From Frateuria_A sp049727805 (lineage in GTDB: Bacteria > Pseudomonadota > Gammaproteobacteria > Xanthomonadales > Rhodanobacteraceae), in the NCBI RefSeq assembly GCF_049727805.1, contig NZ_JBCNYA010000023.1:5226-69225 (forward strand): 64,000 nt of DNA, given 5' to 3'. The position numbers were made by a program, and so were the translations under genes. Below the pieces are notes generated by a model. That model worked only from the letters and a program-made list of their open reading frames with translations, was not told the DNA's origin and did no database searches. Positions 49,673 to 59,140 of the stretch are shown here, piece by piece. Positions within the stretch are counted from its first letter, which is position 1; each line of letters opens with the position of its first letter.

Positions 49673-51096
49673 GGCTGTTCCCGGGAAACGGGGGTGTCGG
49701 GGGGAGCGGCCGGTTCGTCGAAGGCGGAGCTCGGCCCGACGTGTTCGACCGGCTCCGGCGGCAGGTGGTGGGCGGCCTGCTGGCGTTCGAACTCCTGCAC
49801 CAGCCGTTCGGCGAAATCCTTGTAGACGGGCGTGGGGCTGAGCAGCGACGACGCGGCGCGGGCCAGCAGGCAGGCGGCCATGACCGGAATGATCATCGCC
49901 TGGTTGTCGGTCAGCTCCATCGCGATCACTGCCGAGGTGAGCGGCGCGCCGGTGACGCCGGAGAGGTATGCGCTCATGCCCAGCAGCACCACCGCGGCGG
50001 CCGGCACGCCGGGCAGGAAGTGCGCGATGTTCTGCCCAAGCCCGGCGCCTACCGCGAGCGCCGGCGAGAAGATGCCGCCGGGAATGCCGGCCCAGTACGA
50101 CACCACGTTGGCGGCGAGCTTGGCCAGGCCGAAGCTCTCGCCGGGCGTGACCGCCGCCTGCTGCACGATGGCGCGCGCCTGGTCGTAGCCGGTGCCGTAG
50201 ACCGTCCCGTGGCACAGCACGCCGAGCACCGCCAGCACCAGCCCGCAGCCGGTGGCGAAGGCGACCGGCCAGCGCGCGCGCAGCGCGCCGATGCGCGCCA
50301 GCGGGCCGCGCCGGCTGAGCAGGATCAACCGTGCGAACAGCCCCCCCAGCAGGCCGCAGACGACCCCGCACAGCAGCACCGCCAGCCAGGCATGGCCCAG
50401 CGGCAGGCTGGCCTCCACCTCACCGAAATAGGCGTAGTTGCCCATCACGCCCAGCGACACCACGCCGCCGACGATCACCGCGGTGAGCAGCAGGCCGCTG
50501 AAGCGGTGCTCGAAGGTGCCGGCCAGTTCCTCGATGGCGAACACCACGCCGGCGAGCGGCGTGTTGAACGCCGCCGCGATGCCGGCCGCACCGCCGGCCA
50601 GGATGAAGCGCGAGGCCGCCTTCGGATCGCTGAAACCGAAGCGCCGGGCGAAGGTGTAGAAGAGTCCGGCGCCCACGTGCACGGTCGGGCCCTCGCGCCC
50701 GATCGAGGCGCCGGCGGCGAGCGCGACCAGCGTGAGCAGCATCTTGCCGGCGGCGATCGGCAGCGAAAGCATGTTCTTCCGGAACGATTCGTCCTCGACG
50801 TGCAGCGTCGCGATCGCCTGCGGAATGCCGCTGCCGCGGGTGGCGCGGAAGCGGCCGGCGGTGGACCAGGACAGCAGGCCGAATACCGCGGGCGTGAGGA
50901 TCAGCGGGATCCACACGCCATGCGCCAGGATGCGCAGGAACAACTGGTAGGCCCAGGTGCTGGCCTTGGCGAACAGGATCGCCGCCAGCGCGACCAGTAT
51001 CGCGCCGCTCCACAGCGCGATGCGCCGCTTCCACTGGTGCGGGGCGAAGAATTCGTGGCCGAGCAGGGCCTGCAGGCGCGGGTTCGAGGCGGGCAT
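49669..51096 (-). CDS. ClC-family chloride channel or Cl-/H+ antiporter
   Basis: 475 residues with about ten hydrophobic helices. The anion selectivity motifs are present: GSGIPQAIA, GREGPTVHVGAG (with the gating glutamate) and AGIPGGIFSPALAVGAGLG. An unusual C-terminal proline-rich tail (EPVEHVGPSSAFDEPAAPPD) follows. ATG 51096 was chosen; the 35 extra codons upstream are not family-like. It overlaps hutI by ATGA, which suggests coupled translation. Confidence 0.93.
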   Translation of the reverse strand: MPASNPRLQALLGHEFFAPHQWKRRIALWSGAILVALAAILFAKASTWAYQLFLRILAHGVWIPLILTPAVFGLLSWSTAGRFRATRGSGIPQAIATLHVEDESFRKNMLSLPIAAGKMLLTLVALAAGASIGREGPTVHVGAGLFYTFARRFGFSDPKAASRFILAGGAAGIAAAFNTPLAGVVFAIEELAGTFEHRFSGLLLTAVIVGGVVSLGVMGNYAYFGEVEASLPLGHAWLAVLLCGVVCGLLGGLFARLILLSRRGPLARIGALRARWPVAFATGCGLVLAVLGVLCHGTVYGTGYDQARAIVQQAAVTPGESFGLAKLAANVVSYWAGIPGGIFSPALAVGAGLGQNIAHFLPGVPAAAVVLLGMSAYLSGVTGAPLTSAVIAMELTDNQAMIIPVMAACLLARAASSLLSPTPVYKDFAERLVQEFERQQAAHHLPPEPVEHVGPSSAFDEPAAPPDTPVSREQP

Positions 51097-51160
51097 CGGG
51101 CGATTATCGCAGACCCCGCGCGATGGCAGGTCTCCATATGCGAGAGGGGTCCCGCCCCGG

Positions 51161-52726
51161 CTACAACGGCTGCGGCCGCCAGCGCATCTCGTACAGGTCA
51201 AAGCGCCGGTCCTTGAGGTTGGTCACGGCGCCGGCATTGCGCGCGCGGGCCAGGCTCTCCAGCCGCAGGTCGGCGAACAGCACTGTTTCGATGTTGGGCG
51301 TGGAGTCCGCCGCCACGCCGTCGCGCGCGAACGGGAAGTCGCTGGGCGTGAGGATGCAGCTTTGCCCGTACTGGATGTCGAAGTTGTTGACGCCTGGCAG
51401 GTTGCCCACGTTGCCCGAGAGCACCACGTAGCACTGGTTCTCGATCGCGCGCGCCTGCGCGCAGTAGCGCACGCGCAGGTAGCCTTCGCGCACGTCCGTG
51501 CAGAAGGGTACGAACAGGATCAGCGCGCCCTGGTCGACCAGGTGCCGGGCGACCTCGGGGAACTCCGCGTCGTAGCAGATCATCACGCCGATCGGGCCGC
51601 AGTCGGTCTGGATCGTCGCTGCGCTCTCGCCGCCGGTGATGTTCCACACGTTGCGCTCGCTGGGCGTGGGATGCAGCTTCTCGCGTTCGTGCAGCGAGCC
51701 GTCGCGCAGGCACACGTAGCAGACGTTGTGGATGTCGCCATTGGGCTGCTCGGTCGGATGCGAGCCGGCGATGATGTTGATGTTGTAACGCACTGCCAGC
51801 CGGCTGAAGAGCTCCTTCACCTGCGGCGTGTAGTGGCTGAGCTTGCGGATCGCCGCGACCGCGGAAAGCTCCTCGTTCTCGATCGACAGCAACTGCAGCG
51901 TGATCAGCTCGGGAAAGGCGACGAAGTCGGCGTTGTAGTCGGCGGCGATGTCGGTGAAGTACTCCACCTGCGTGGCGAACTCCTCGAACGAGCGGATCCG
52001 TCTTTGCAGGTACTGCACCGAGGCTACCCGCACCAGGTCCGGCAGGTGCTTCGGCGAGGGGATCGAGGGGATGTCCGGATGGTCGAGCAGGGCAGGGTTG
52101 CGCCACACCAGGTGCACCGCCCAGCCCAGCGATTCGTGGTCCGAGGGCACGTAGGCGCGCAGCAGGCCGATCACCTCGAAGCCGTTGGCAAGCTGGAAGC
52201 TCAGCGTGGCGTCGCGCCGCGCGCCGGACACCACCGCCTGCGTGTAGTTCTCGGCGCTGCCGTAGCGAGCGATGTTCCTGGCCAGGCCGGGAATGCGTCC
52301 GCCGAACACGATGCCGCGCAGCTTCAGGTCCATGCACAGCCGCTTGCGGGCGTGGTATAGCCGCTGGCCGATGCGCATGCCGCGGTAGTCCGGATGCACC
52401 ACCACCTCCATGCCATACAGCCAATCGCCGTCGGCCTTGTGCCGCGAGGCCATGCCGCCGCCGGTGATCTGCGTCCAGGTATGCGGCTTGAGCGCGGTGG
52501 CCTCGTCGATGCGGAACGTCGCGCAATAGCCGACCACCTTGCCCGCGTACTCGACGACGAACTGGCCTTCGGGGAAGTGGGTCTGCTGGGAGCGCAGCAT
52601 CTCGGCCGAATGGCCCCATTCGGGCGAGTACACGCGCGCGGTGAGATCGACCAGGGCAGGCACGTCGTCCGGCCGGGCCTGGCGCAGCAGCAGCTTGGCG
52701 GTTTGCTCGGGCGTCTTCTTGGGCAT
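51161..52726 (-). CDS. Bifunctional GNAT acetyltransferase and carbon-nitrogen hydrolase
   Basis: 521 residues. The N-terminal GNAT domain (about 10-200) includes GMEVVVHPDYRGMRIGQRLY. The C-terminal nitrilase domain (from about 230) carries the catalytic Glu-Lys-Cys triad in VAFPELITLQL, HEREKLHPTPSE and IGVMICYDAEFPE. Such fusions occur widely in proteobacteria, but their substrate is unknown. It is the gene upstream of ClC and hutI and divergent from hutF. Confidence 0.93.
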   Translation of the reverse strand: MPKKTPEQTAKLLLRQARPDDVPALVDLTARVYSPEWGHSAEMLRSQQTHFPEGQFVVEYAGKVVGYCATFRIDEATALKPHTWTQITGGGMASRHKADGDWLYGMEVVVHPDYRGMRIGQRLYHARKRLCMDLKLRGIVFGGRIPGLARNIARYGSAENYTQAVVSGARRDATLSFQLANGFEVIGLLRAYVPSDHESLGWAVHLVWRNPALLDHPDIPSIPSPKHLPDLVRVASVQYLQRRIRSFEEFATQVEYFTDIAADYNADFVAFPELITLQLLSIENEELSAVAAIRKLSHYTPQVKELFSRLAVRYNINIIAGSHPTEQPNGDIHNVCYVCLRDGSLHEREKLHPTPSERNVWNITGGESAATIQTDCGPIGVMICYDAEFPEVARHLVDQGALILFVPFCTDVREGYLRVRYCAQARAIENQCYVVLSGNVGNLPGVNNFDIQYGQSCILTPSDFPFARDGVAADSTPNIETVLFADLRLESLARARNAGAVTNLKDRRFDLYEMRWRPQPL

Positions 52727-52860
52727 GGCGGCAGTATCCAAAACGGTTTGTGGTGGAATCGTCGGCCGGACGTGGCCCTTTCCCCATCCGGCATTCCCCA
52801 TCCGGCAGGGGAAGGCTCAGGCTCCCCCGCTACACTGGTGGCCTCGCCCGGGAGATGCCC

Positions 52861-54231
52861 ATGACCCAGTCCAACCGCCTCCGCCGCTGCCATGCCGGCC
52901 ACCTGTGGCAGGACGATGGCTGGACCCGCGACGGCATCTTCGGCATCGACGCCGACGGCACGCTGCAGGCGGTGGAGGACGGTCCGGCCGAGACGCTCGG
53001 CACCTGGGTGCTGCCGGGCATGCCCAACCTGCATTCGCACGCCTTCCAGCGAGCCATGGCCGGCCTGGCCGAGCGGCGCGGAAGAATGGATGACAGTTTC
53101 TGGAGCTGGCGCGAGACCATGTACGCCTTCGCCGCCGCGATCGGCCCGGACGACCTCAAGGCGATCGCCGCCCAGCTCTACGTGGAGATGCTCAAGGCCG
53201 GCTACACGCAGGTCTGCGAGTTCCACTACCTGCACCACCGGCCCGACGGCGCCCCGTACGCGCAAGCCGAGGCGATGTCGCTGGCGCTGGTCGATGCGGC
53301 GCGCGAGGCCGGCATCGCGTTGACCCTGCTGCCGGTGCTGTACATGCGCGGCGGCTTCGACGGCCGTCCGCTGGGCGTCCGGCAGCGTCGCTTCGGCCAC
53401 GAGGTGGACGCCTACCTGCGCCTACTCCAGTCCCTGCGCGCGATCGAGGCCGACGACCTGTGCGTGGGCGTCGCGCTGCACTCGTTGCGCGCCGTGCCGG
53501 AGGACGCCCTGCAGGCGGTGCTCGCCAGCGGCCTGGCGCAGCAGGGGCCGATCCACATCCACATCGCCGAGCAACTGGGCGAGGTGCAGGACTGCCTGTC
53601 GATCCGCGGCGCCCGCCCGGTCGAATGGTTGCTGGACCATGCCGAGGTCGATGCGCGCTGGTGTCTGGTGCACGCGACCCACCTGAGCGACGACGAAACC
53701 GCGCGCGTGGCGCGCAGCGGTGCGGTCGCCGGGCTGTGCCCGACCACCGAGGCCAACCTGGGCGACGGACTGTTTCCGCTGGCCGACTACCTCGATGCGG
53801 GCGGCACGCTGGGCATCGGTTCGGACTCGCACATTTCCGTCTCCCCGGTGGAGGAACTGCGCTGGCTCGAATACGGCCAGCGCCTGGCCACCCGTCATCG
53901 CAACATCGCCGCGCGGCACGAAGGCGCGAGCGTCGGGAACACCTTGTGGCGGGCTGCGCTCAAGGGCGGCGCACAGGTGGCGGGACTGCCGGTCGGCGCA
54001 CTGCAGCCGGGCCGGCGTGCCGACCTGCTGGTGCTCGACGACGGCTCGCCGCTGCTCGCCGCGCGCGAGGAGCCGGCGCTGCTGGACAGTTTCGTCTTCG
54101 CCGGCAACGCGCCGCTGGTGCGCGACGTGATGTGCGGCGGCCGCTGGGTGGTGCGCGGTTTCCGTCACCACGACGAGGAGCGCATCGCACAGCGCTACCG
54201 CGACACGGTACAGCGCCTAAGGCAGGTGTAA
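52861..54231 (+). CDS. hutF: Formimidoylglutamate deiminase
   Basis: 456 residues. Converts N-formimidoylglutamate to N-formylglutamate, the step that defines the five-step histidine pathway (with HutG). Amidohydrolase motifs: GMPNLHSHAFQRAMAG, HIHIAEQLGEVQD, VHATHLSDDE and GIGSDSHISVSP. ATG 52861 starts the family N-terminus. hutH, hutU and hutG are not in the window. Confidence 0.95.
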   Translation: MTQSNRLRRCHAGHLWQDDGWTRDGIFGIDADGTLQAVEDGPAETLGTWVLPGMPNLHSHAFQRAMAGLAERRGRMDDSFWSWRETMYAFAAAIGPDDLKAIAAQLYVEMLKAGYTQVCEFHYLHHRPDGAPYAQAEAMSLALVDAAREAGIALTLLPVLYMRGGFDGRPLGVRQRRFGHEVDAYLRLLQSLRAIEADDLCVGVALHSLRAVPEDALQAVLASGLAQQGPIHIHIAEQLGEVQDCLSIRGARPVEWLLDHAEVDARWCLVHATHLSDDETARVARSGAVAGLCPTTEANLGDGLFPLADYLDAGGTLGIGSDSHISVSPVEELRWLEYGQRLATRHRNIAARHEGASVGNTLWRAALKGGAQVAGLPVGALQPGRRADLLVLDDGSPLLAAREEPALLDSFVFAGNAPLVRDVMCGGRWVVRGFRHHDEERIAQRYRDTVQRLRQV

Positions 54232-54339
54232 CGGACCGCGATTCCTGGCTGAACGGCAGGTATGGCCGGAGCGCTGGCGCGTCATCGGCCCATGGGCGTG
54301 GGCGTTCTGGCGCTCACATCCCTACGCGAGGTTCCACCC

Positions 54340-54498
54340 ATGCGTCGTACGTCGCTGTTCACCGCCGCCCTGCTGCTGGCAGGCAGTCTGTCGCTCGCCG
54401 GTTGCGTGGTCGTGCCGGCCCACCGCGCCCGCGTCTGGGTCCCCGGCCACTGGGCCTCTCACCACGTCTGGGTCGAGAGCCACTGGCGTTACCGCTGA
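54340..54498 (+). CDS. Very small lipoprotein with WVPGHW motif
   Basis: 52 residues. Lipoprotein signal ending in LAGC (Cys22), then RVWVPGHWASHHVWVESHWR, a motif seen in short Trp/His-rich outer-membrane lipoproteins of unknown function. GCGAGG lies before the ATG. Mature length is only 31 residues. Confidence 0.7.
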   Translation: MRRTSLFTAALLLAGSLSLAGCVVVPAHRARVWVPGHWASHHVWVESHWRYR

Positions 54499-54528
54499 GC
54501 GACACACCCGGCGCGCCGGGTGCGCGCG

Positions 54529-55440
54529 TCAGGCCAGGCGCTCGCGCAGGAAATCGATGAACACGCGCAGCTTCGGCGGCACCTGCTGGCGGCTCGGATA
54601 GAACAGGTGGAAGCCATCGAACGGTGGCGTCCATGCGTCGAGCACCGTCTCGAGCCGGCCGGCCGCGACGTGGTTGCGCACCATCGGTTCCAGGACATGC
54701 GCCAGCAACACGCCGTCGAGTGCGGCCTGGATCGTCGGCGGCGGCTCGTTGGCGATCAGCGGACCGTCGACGTCGACATCGAACCAGCGCCCGCGTTGCT
54801 TGCCGGCCGGGTGCGCGAACTCCCAGCGGTAGATCGCGCCCGAGCCGGTGTAGCGGAAGCGCGCGCACGCGTGCTGTGCCAGCTCGCGCGGATGCGCGGG
54901 CCGGCCATGCCGCGCGAAGTAGTCGGGTGAGCCCACCACCACCGAGCGCAGCGGACCGCCCAGCGGCACGGCCACCACGTCGCGTGCCAGCCGCTCGCCG
55001 AGCCGGATGCCGGCATCGATGCCCTGCGCGACCAGGTCGGTGAGCGTGTTGTCGCCGAGCAGCTCCAGCGTGACCTGCGGGTAGGTGCGCAGGAAATCGC
55101 CCAGCACCGGCACGATCAACTGGTCGATCAGGTTGCGCGGCGCGGTGACGCGCAGCAGGCCGGCCGGGCGTTCGCCGTGCTGGCGCAGGGCCTCGACCGC
55201 CTCGTCGATTTGCGCCAGCGCCGGCGTGATGCGCTCGAGGAACAGGCGGCCGGCCTCGGTCAGGCCCACCTTGCGCGTGCTCCGTTGCAGCAGCCGCACG
55301 CCCAGCCGTTGCTCGAGCTGGCGCAGGGTCTGGCTCAGCGCCGACGGCGTGACCTCCAGCGTGGCCGCGGCGCGGGTGAAGCTGCCATGCCGCGCGATCG
55401 CGTGGAAGGCGCGCAGGGCAGGAGTGTGGTCGTCGCGCAT
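54529..55440 (-). CDS. LysR-family regulator
   Basis: 303 residues. Winged helix: LRAFHAIARHGSFTRAAATLEVTPSALSQTLRQL; C-terminal effector-binding domain. It resembles the group that controls divergent reductase genes. A perfect 20-base inverted repeat (55448-55467) lies 8 bases upstream of the start, in the gap to the aldo/keto reductase, and is a likely operator. Confidence 0.9.
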   Translation of the reverse strand: MRDDHTPALRAFHAIARHGSFTRAAATLEVTPSALSQTLRQLEQRLGVRLLQRSTRKVGLTEAGRLFLERITPALAQIDEAVEALRQHGERPAGLLRVTAPRNLIDQLIVPVLGDFLRTYPQVTLELLGDNTLTDLVAQGIDAGIRLGERLARDVVAVPLGGPLRSVVVGSPDYFARHGRPAHPRELAQHACARFRYTGSGAIYRWEFAHPAGKQRGRWFDVDVDGPLIANEPPPTIQAALDGVLLAHVLEPMVRNHVAAGRLETVLDAWTPPFDGFHLFYPSRQQVPPKLRVFIDFLRERLA

Positions 55441-55447
55441 TGTTTAG

Positions 55448-55467
55448 GCATGCTTAAAAAAGCATGC
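55448..55467. promoter_or_regulatory. Perfect inverted repeat, likely LysR operator
   Basis: GCATGCTT AAAA AAGCATGC with 8-base arms in the 97-base divergent gap between the LysR gene and the aldo/keto reductase. Confidence 0.6.
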
Positions 55468-55537
55468 AGAGCATCGGGATTTTTCCGCGCAATCGCAAGG
55501 TGCAGACTTTGCCGCGTTCCCCAACAGGAGTCCCGCC

Positions 55538-56686
55538 ATGCTCGACCGCTACTACACCCTCGGCCGCTCCGGCCTGCGCGTCAGCCCGCTCGCGCTGGGC
55601 ACCATGACCTTCGGCGAGAACTGGGGCTGGGGTGCCGGCGAAGACACCGCCCGCGCGATGTTCGACCGCTACCTCGCCGCCGGCGGCAACTTCATCGACA
55701 CGGCCGACCTCTACACCGAGGGCCACAGCGAAACCCTGCTGGGCAAGTTCATCGAACAGGCCGGCGCGCGCGACCGCGTGGTGCTCTCCACCAAGTTCAG
55801 CTACAACGCGCAGCCGGGCAACCCGAACGCGGGCGGCAACGGGCGCAAGAACATCCTGCGCGCGCTGGACGGCTCGCTGCGCCGCCTGCGCACCGATTAC
55901 ATCGATCTCTACCTGCTGCACACCTGGGACCGCATCACGCCGGCCGAGGAAGTGCTGCAGACGCTGGACGACCTGGTGAGCGCGGGCAAGATCCGCCATG
56001 CCGGCCTGTCCGACGTACCGGCGTGGTACGCCGCGCACATGCAGACGCTGGCCCGCGCGCATCACCTGCATCCGCTGGTCAACCTGCAACTGCAGTATTC
56101 GCTGGTGGAGCGCAACATCGAGCGCGAGTACGTGCCGCTGGCGCAGGAGCTCGGCATGGGCATCACCGCGTGGAGTCCCTTGGCGATGGGCCTGCTCTCG
56201 GGCAAGTACAAGCCCAGCGAGGCCGGGCGTGACGGCGAAGGCGAAGGGCGCCTGCAGGCGGTCAAGACGATGGGCCTGCCGTCGCTGATGGACAAGTTCA
56301 CGCCGCGCAACTGGGCGGTCGTGGCCGAGGTCGAGCAGGTGGCGCGCGAGAGCGGGCTGAGCATGGCGCAGGTCGCGGTGCAGTGGGCCGCGCGCCAGCC
56401 CGGCCTGGGTTCGGTGATCCTGGGTGCGCGCAACCTGCAACAGTTCGAGGACAACCTCGCCGCGCTGGAGCGTCCGCTGGATGAAGCCGCGATGCGCCGC
56501 CTGGATGTCATTTCCGCCCTGCCGTCGCAGTTCCCCTACAGCTTCTTCGAGCCGACCCAGCAGGTCGGCATCCACGGCGGCGTGGGCGTCGGCGACAAGC
56601 CGGCGGGCTATGCGTCGCCGACCTGGATCGAACCGGCTCCGGCGCCGGTGTTCACGCCGGATGCGGGCAGCGCGGCGCGGCGGTAG
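55538..56686 (+). CDS. Aldo/keto reductase
   Basis: 382 residues, TIM-barrel AKR. Catalytic aspartate and tyrosine in NFIDTADLYTEG, lysine in VVLSTKFSYN, histidine in DLYLLHTWDR; the NADPH site is in SVILGARNLQQFEDNL. The last about 40 residues (SPTWIEPAPAPVFTPDAGS) go beyond the usual end. They overlap the convergent AraC gene by 79 bases. Regulated probably by the divergent LysR protein; the natural carbonyl substrate is unknown. Confidence 0.9.
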   Translation: MLDRYYTLGRSGLRVSPLALGTMTFGENWGWGAGEDTARAMFDRYLAAGGNFIDTADLYTEGHSETLLGKFIEQAGARDRVVLSTKFSYNAQPGNPNAGGNGRKNILRALDGSLRRLRTDYIDLYLLHTWDRITPAEEVLQTLDDLVSAGKIRHAGLSDVPAWYAAHMQTLARAHHLHPLVNLQLQYSLVERNIEREYVPLAQELGMGITAWSPLAMGLLSGKYKPSEAGRDGEGEGRLQAVKTMGLPSLMDKFTPRNWAVVAEVEQVARESGLSMAQVAVQWAARQPGLGSVILGARNLQQFEDNLAALERPLDEAAMRRLDVISALPSQFPYSFFEPTQQVGIHGGVGVGDKPAGYASPTWIEPAPAPVFTPDAGSAARR

Positions 56687-57507
56687 TCGCGCGGCGTCAT
56701 GCCGAAGCGGTGATGGAACAGCTCGCCGAAATGCGAGGGGGTGGAGAAGCCCAGGTCGTAGGCGATCGCGGCGACACTCTGTCCGGTCTCCAGCAGGCGC
56801 CGGCTGGCCAGGTGCAGGCGGTGCGTGCGGACGTAGTCGCTCCAGCTCATGCCGACCTGCTGCTTGAAGCGGCGGCTGAAGTAGGCAGGCGACAGCGCGC
56901 ACAGCGCCGCGGCCTGTTCCGCGCCGGGCGCGCCGGCCGGATCGCGGCGCAGCCGGTCGATGGCCGGGCGCAGGCGCTGCAGTGCGGCGGCCTGGGCGGC
57001 GACCTTCCTGCCGCCGACCATCGGCGCGCGCACCGCTGCGCGCAGCAGCGCCTCGGCCAGCGGCAACGCCAGGGGATCGGCCGCCGGCAGTTCGGCGAGC
57101 CATTCGGCCAGCGCCGTCAGCCGCCGATGCATCGCCGGATCGGGCAGGGCGCAGAACGGTTCGCGCAGGCGTTCCAGGCCGGGTGAACGCGCCAGCGCCT
57201 CGCCGGCAGCAGCCTCGATCTGCACCAGCACCCAGTCGCGCGGTCCTGCCTGGAGCGCGAAGTCGTGCTGGCGCATCGAAGGCACGAACGCCAGTGAGCG
57301 CGGCGCCAGCGGGTAGCGGCGGTCCTCAGCGGTGAAACGACCGCCGACGGCGCCGAACAGCACCAGTTCGTGCACGTCGTGGAAATGCACGAACGGATCG
57401 CTGGCCGGGGTCTGGCGTCCCTGCCGCACGCGCTCGGCGCGCACGGGCGCGCCGGGGCGCAGCTCGACCGGCTCGCAGATCGGGCGGTCGAGGTGCGGCA
57501 GTGCCAT
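56608..57507 (-). CDS. AraC-family regulator
   Basis: 299 residues. N-terminal cupin-like ligand domain (FHDVHELVLFGAVGGRF) and C-terminal double helix-turn-helix with LSPAYFSRRFKQQVGMSWSD and AIAYDLGFSTPSHFGELFHHRFGMTPRDYRR. It reads in the same direction as, and just downstream of, the amylase gene (22-base gap), so it may be the last gene of the sugar cluster. Its end overlaps the aldo/keto reductase end. Confidence 0.9.
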   Translation of the reverse strand: MALPHLDRPICEPVELRPGAPVRAERVRQGRQTPASDPFVHFHDVHELVLFGAVGGRFTAEDRRYPLAPRSLAFVPSMRQHDFALQAGPRDWVLVQIEAAAGEALARSPGLERLREPFCALPDPAMHRRLTALAEWLAELPAADPLALPLAEALLRAAVRAPMVGGRKVAAQAAALQRLRPAIDRLRRDPAGAPGAEQAAALCALSPAYFSRRFKQQVGMSWSDYVRTHRLHLASRRLLETGQSVAAIAYDLGFSTPSHFGELFHHRFGMTPRDYRRAALPASGVNTGAGAGSIQVGDA

Positions 57508-57529
57508 GGGTTCTCCGTCGGTTGGTCCG

Positions 57530-59098
57530 TCAGTCGGTGCCGAGCAGCCTCACTTGCATCGGATGCAGAATCGCATCGAGCGGACCGGCGGGATGGTCGT
57601 CGAGCAGGTTGCGCCAGTGTGCCGCGGCGGGCAACGCCTCGCCGAGCGCCGGGCGCGCGTCAGTATCGCCGAGATTGACCAGCAGCAGCGTGCGCCGCGT
57701 GCCTTGCGTGCGCAGGATGCACAGCACCGCGGAGGCGTCGTCGCAGAGGATGCGCTGGTCGCCCCGGCGCAGTTCAGGCCGGTCGTGGCGCAGCGCCAGC
57801 AGCGTGCGGTACCACGCGTACAGCGAATCCGGATCGGACTGTTCCTCTTCCAGCGAAACGCCGTCGTGCGAGCGGTTGTAGCGACCGGTCCACCAGCGCT
57901 CGCCGCCGCGGTACCAGATGGCCGAGCCGGCGGCGTCCAGGTCCGCCGTCCAGCGGAACGCCTCGCGCATGGGAATCTGGGTGGCGTCCGAGTCCTCGTG
58001 CGGCAGCGCCTTGCCGCGCATGCCCAGTTCCTGCCCGTAGTAGATCAGCGGTTCGCCCTTGAGCGTCAGTTCGATGGCGGCGCCGGCGCGTGCACGGGCC
58101 TGGTCGCCCTCGACGATCGACATGAAGCGGTCGATGTCGTGGTTTTCCAGCAGCAGCACCTGGTCCTTGCCCGGCGGCGTGATGGCGGCGGTCTCGCGCA
58201 GCGCCTTGACGATGGCGTGCTTGTCCAGTTGTACCAGCGCGCCGCGCAGGGGGAACGCGAACACCATGTCCGCATGGCCCTGTGTCAGCCACTGACCGCC
58301 GTAGCCCCAGCCGGCCTGCTCGGCGAGGATGCGCAGCTCCGGCCGGCGCGCCTTGAGCGCCTGGATCAGCGGCGTCCAGAAATCGGCGAACAGGTGCTTG
58401 TCCAGTCCCTTGTGGTCCAGGTTGTCCATCATGTGGTCCATGCGGAAGCCGTCGACGCCGTCGCGGCCGCTGCCGTCGCCGTGTGGGTCGGCCCAGTACA
58501 GCAGCAGCTCGCGGAAGTAACGCTGCACCTCGGGGTTGTGCAGATTCACCATGGCGATGCCGATGTCGCGGCCGTCGTAGCCGCGCCAGCGCGCGCGGTC
58601 GAGGAACGGTTCGGCGACGTGGTGCTGCGGATCGCGCCACAACAGGTAATCGGCGTACTTGCCGTGCGGCTTGCCGATCGAGTCGCGCCACCACGGATGG
58701 CCCTCGCCGACGTACTGGAATTCCTCGTCGAGGTAGACCTTCAGTCCGCGCGCGTGGGCGGCGCGCAGAAAGGCGAGGTAGTCCTCGCGCGTGCCATAGG
58801 TCGGCTCGACCGCGCGGAAGTCGGTGGCGAAGTAGTTGTGGTAATAGGGCGAAGGCTGCAGCGGCGTAAGCAGGATCGAGGTGATGCCCAACTGCCTGAG
58901 GTAGTCCAGGCGCGAGGTCAGGCCCTTCAGGTCGCCGATGCGGTCGCCATTGGAGTCGCGGAAGCTGCGTTCGAAGATCTGGTAGAAGACTTCGTCCTGC
59001 GGCGCGGCGCGTGGCGGTTCGACGCGTTGCGCGGCGACGGATGCCGTCGGCAGGAGCAGGGCGAGGACGAGCCATCGGGCCAGCTTTGCGAGGTTCAT
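57530..59098 (-). CDS. Exported GH13 alpha-amylase family enzyme
   Basis: 522 residues with a Sec signal peptide (LVLALLLPTASVAAQ). The GH13 regions are present: DGFRMDHM (nucleophile aspartate), ILAEQAGWG (acid/base glutamate) and LLENHDIDRF (transition-state aspartate). N-terminal DEVFYQIFERSFRDSNGDRI is typical. It cleaves or rearranges alpha-glucosidic bonds in the periplasm. The exact specificity cannot be told. Confidence 0.92.
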   Translation of the reverse strand: MNLAKLARWLVLALLLPTASVAAQRVEPPRAAPQDEVFYQIFERSFRDSNGDRIGDLKGLTSRLDYLRQLGITSILLTPLQPSPYYHNYFATDFRAVEPTYGTREDYLAFLRAAHARGLKVYLDEEFQYVGEGHPWWRDSIGKPHGKYADYLLWRDPQHHVAEPFLDRARWRGYDGRDIGIAMVNLHNPEVQRYFRELLLYWADPHGDGSGRDGVDGFRMDHMMDNLDHKGLDKHLFADFWTPLIQALKARRPELRILAEQAGWGYGGQWLTQGHADMVFAFPLRGALVQLDKHAIVKALRETAAITPPGKDQVLLLENHDIDRFMSIVEGDQARARAGAAIELTLKGEPLIYYGQELGMRGKALPHEDSDATQIPMREAFRWTADLDAAGSAIWYRGGERWWTGRYNRSHDGVSLEEEQSDPDSLYAWYRTLLALRHDRPELRRGDQRILCDDASAVLCILRTQGTRRTLLLVNLGDTDARPALGEALPAAAHWRNLLDDHPAGPLDAILHPMQVRLLGTD

Positions 59099-59140
59099 GC
59101 GGGTTCTCCGGTCGATTCGGTCATGAGAGCGAACGCACCC

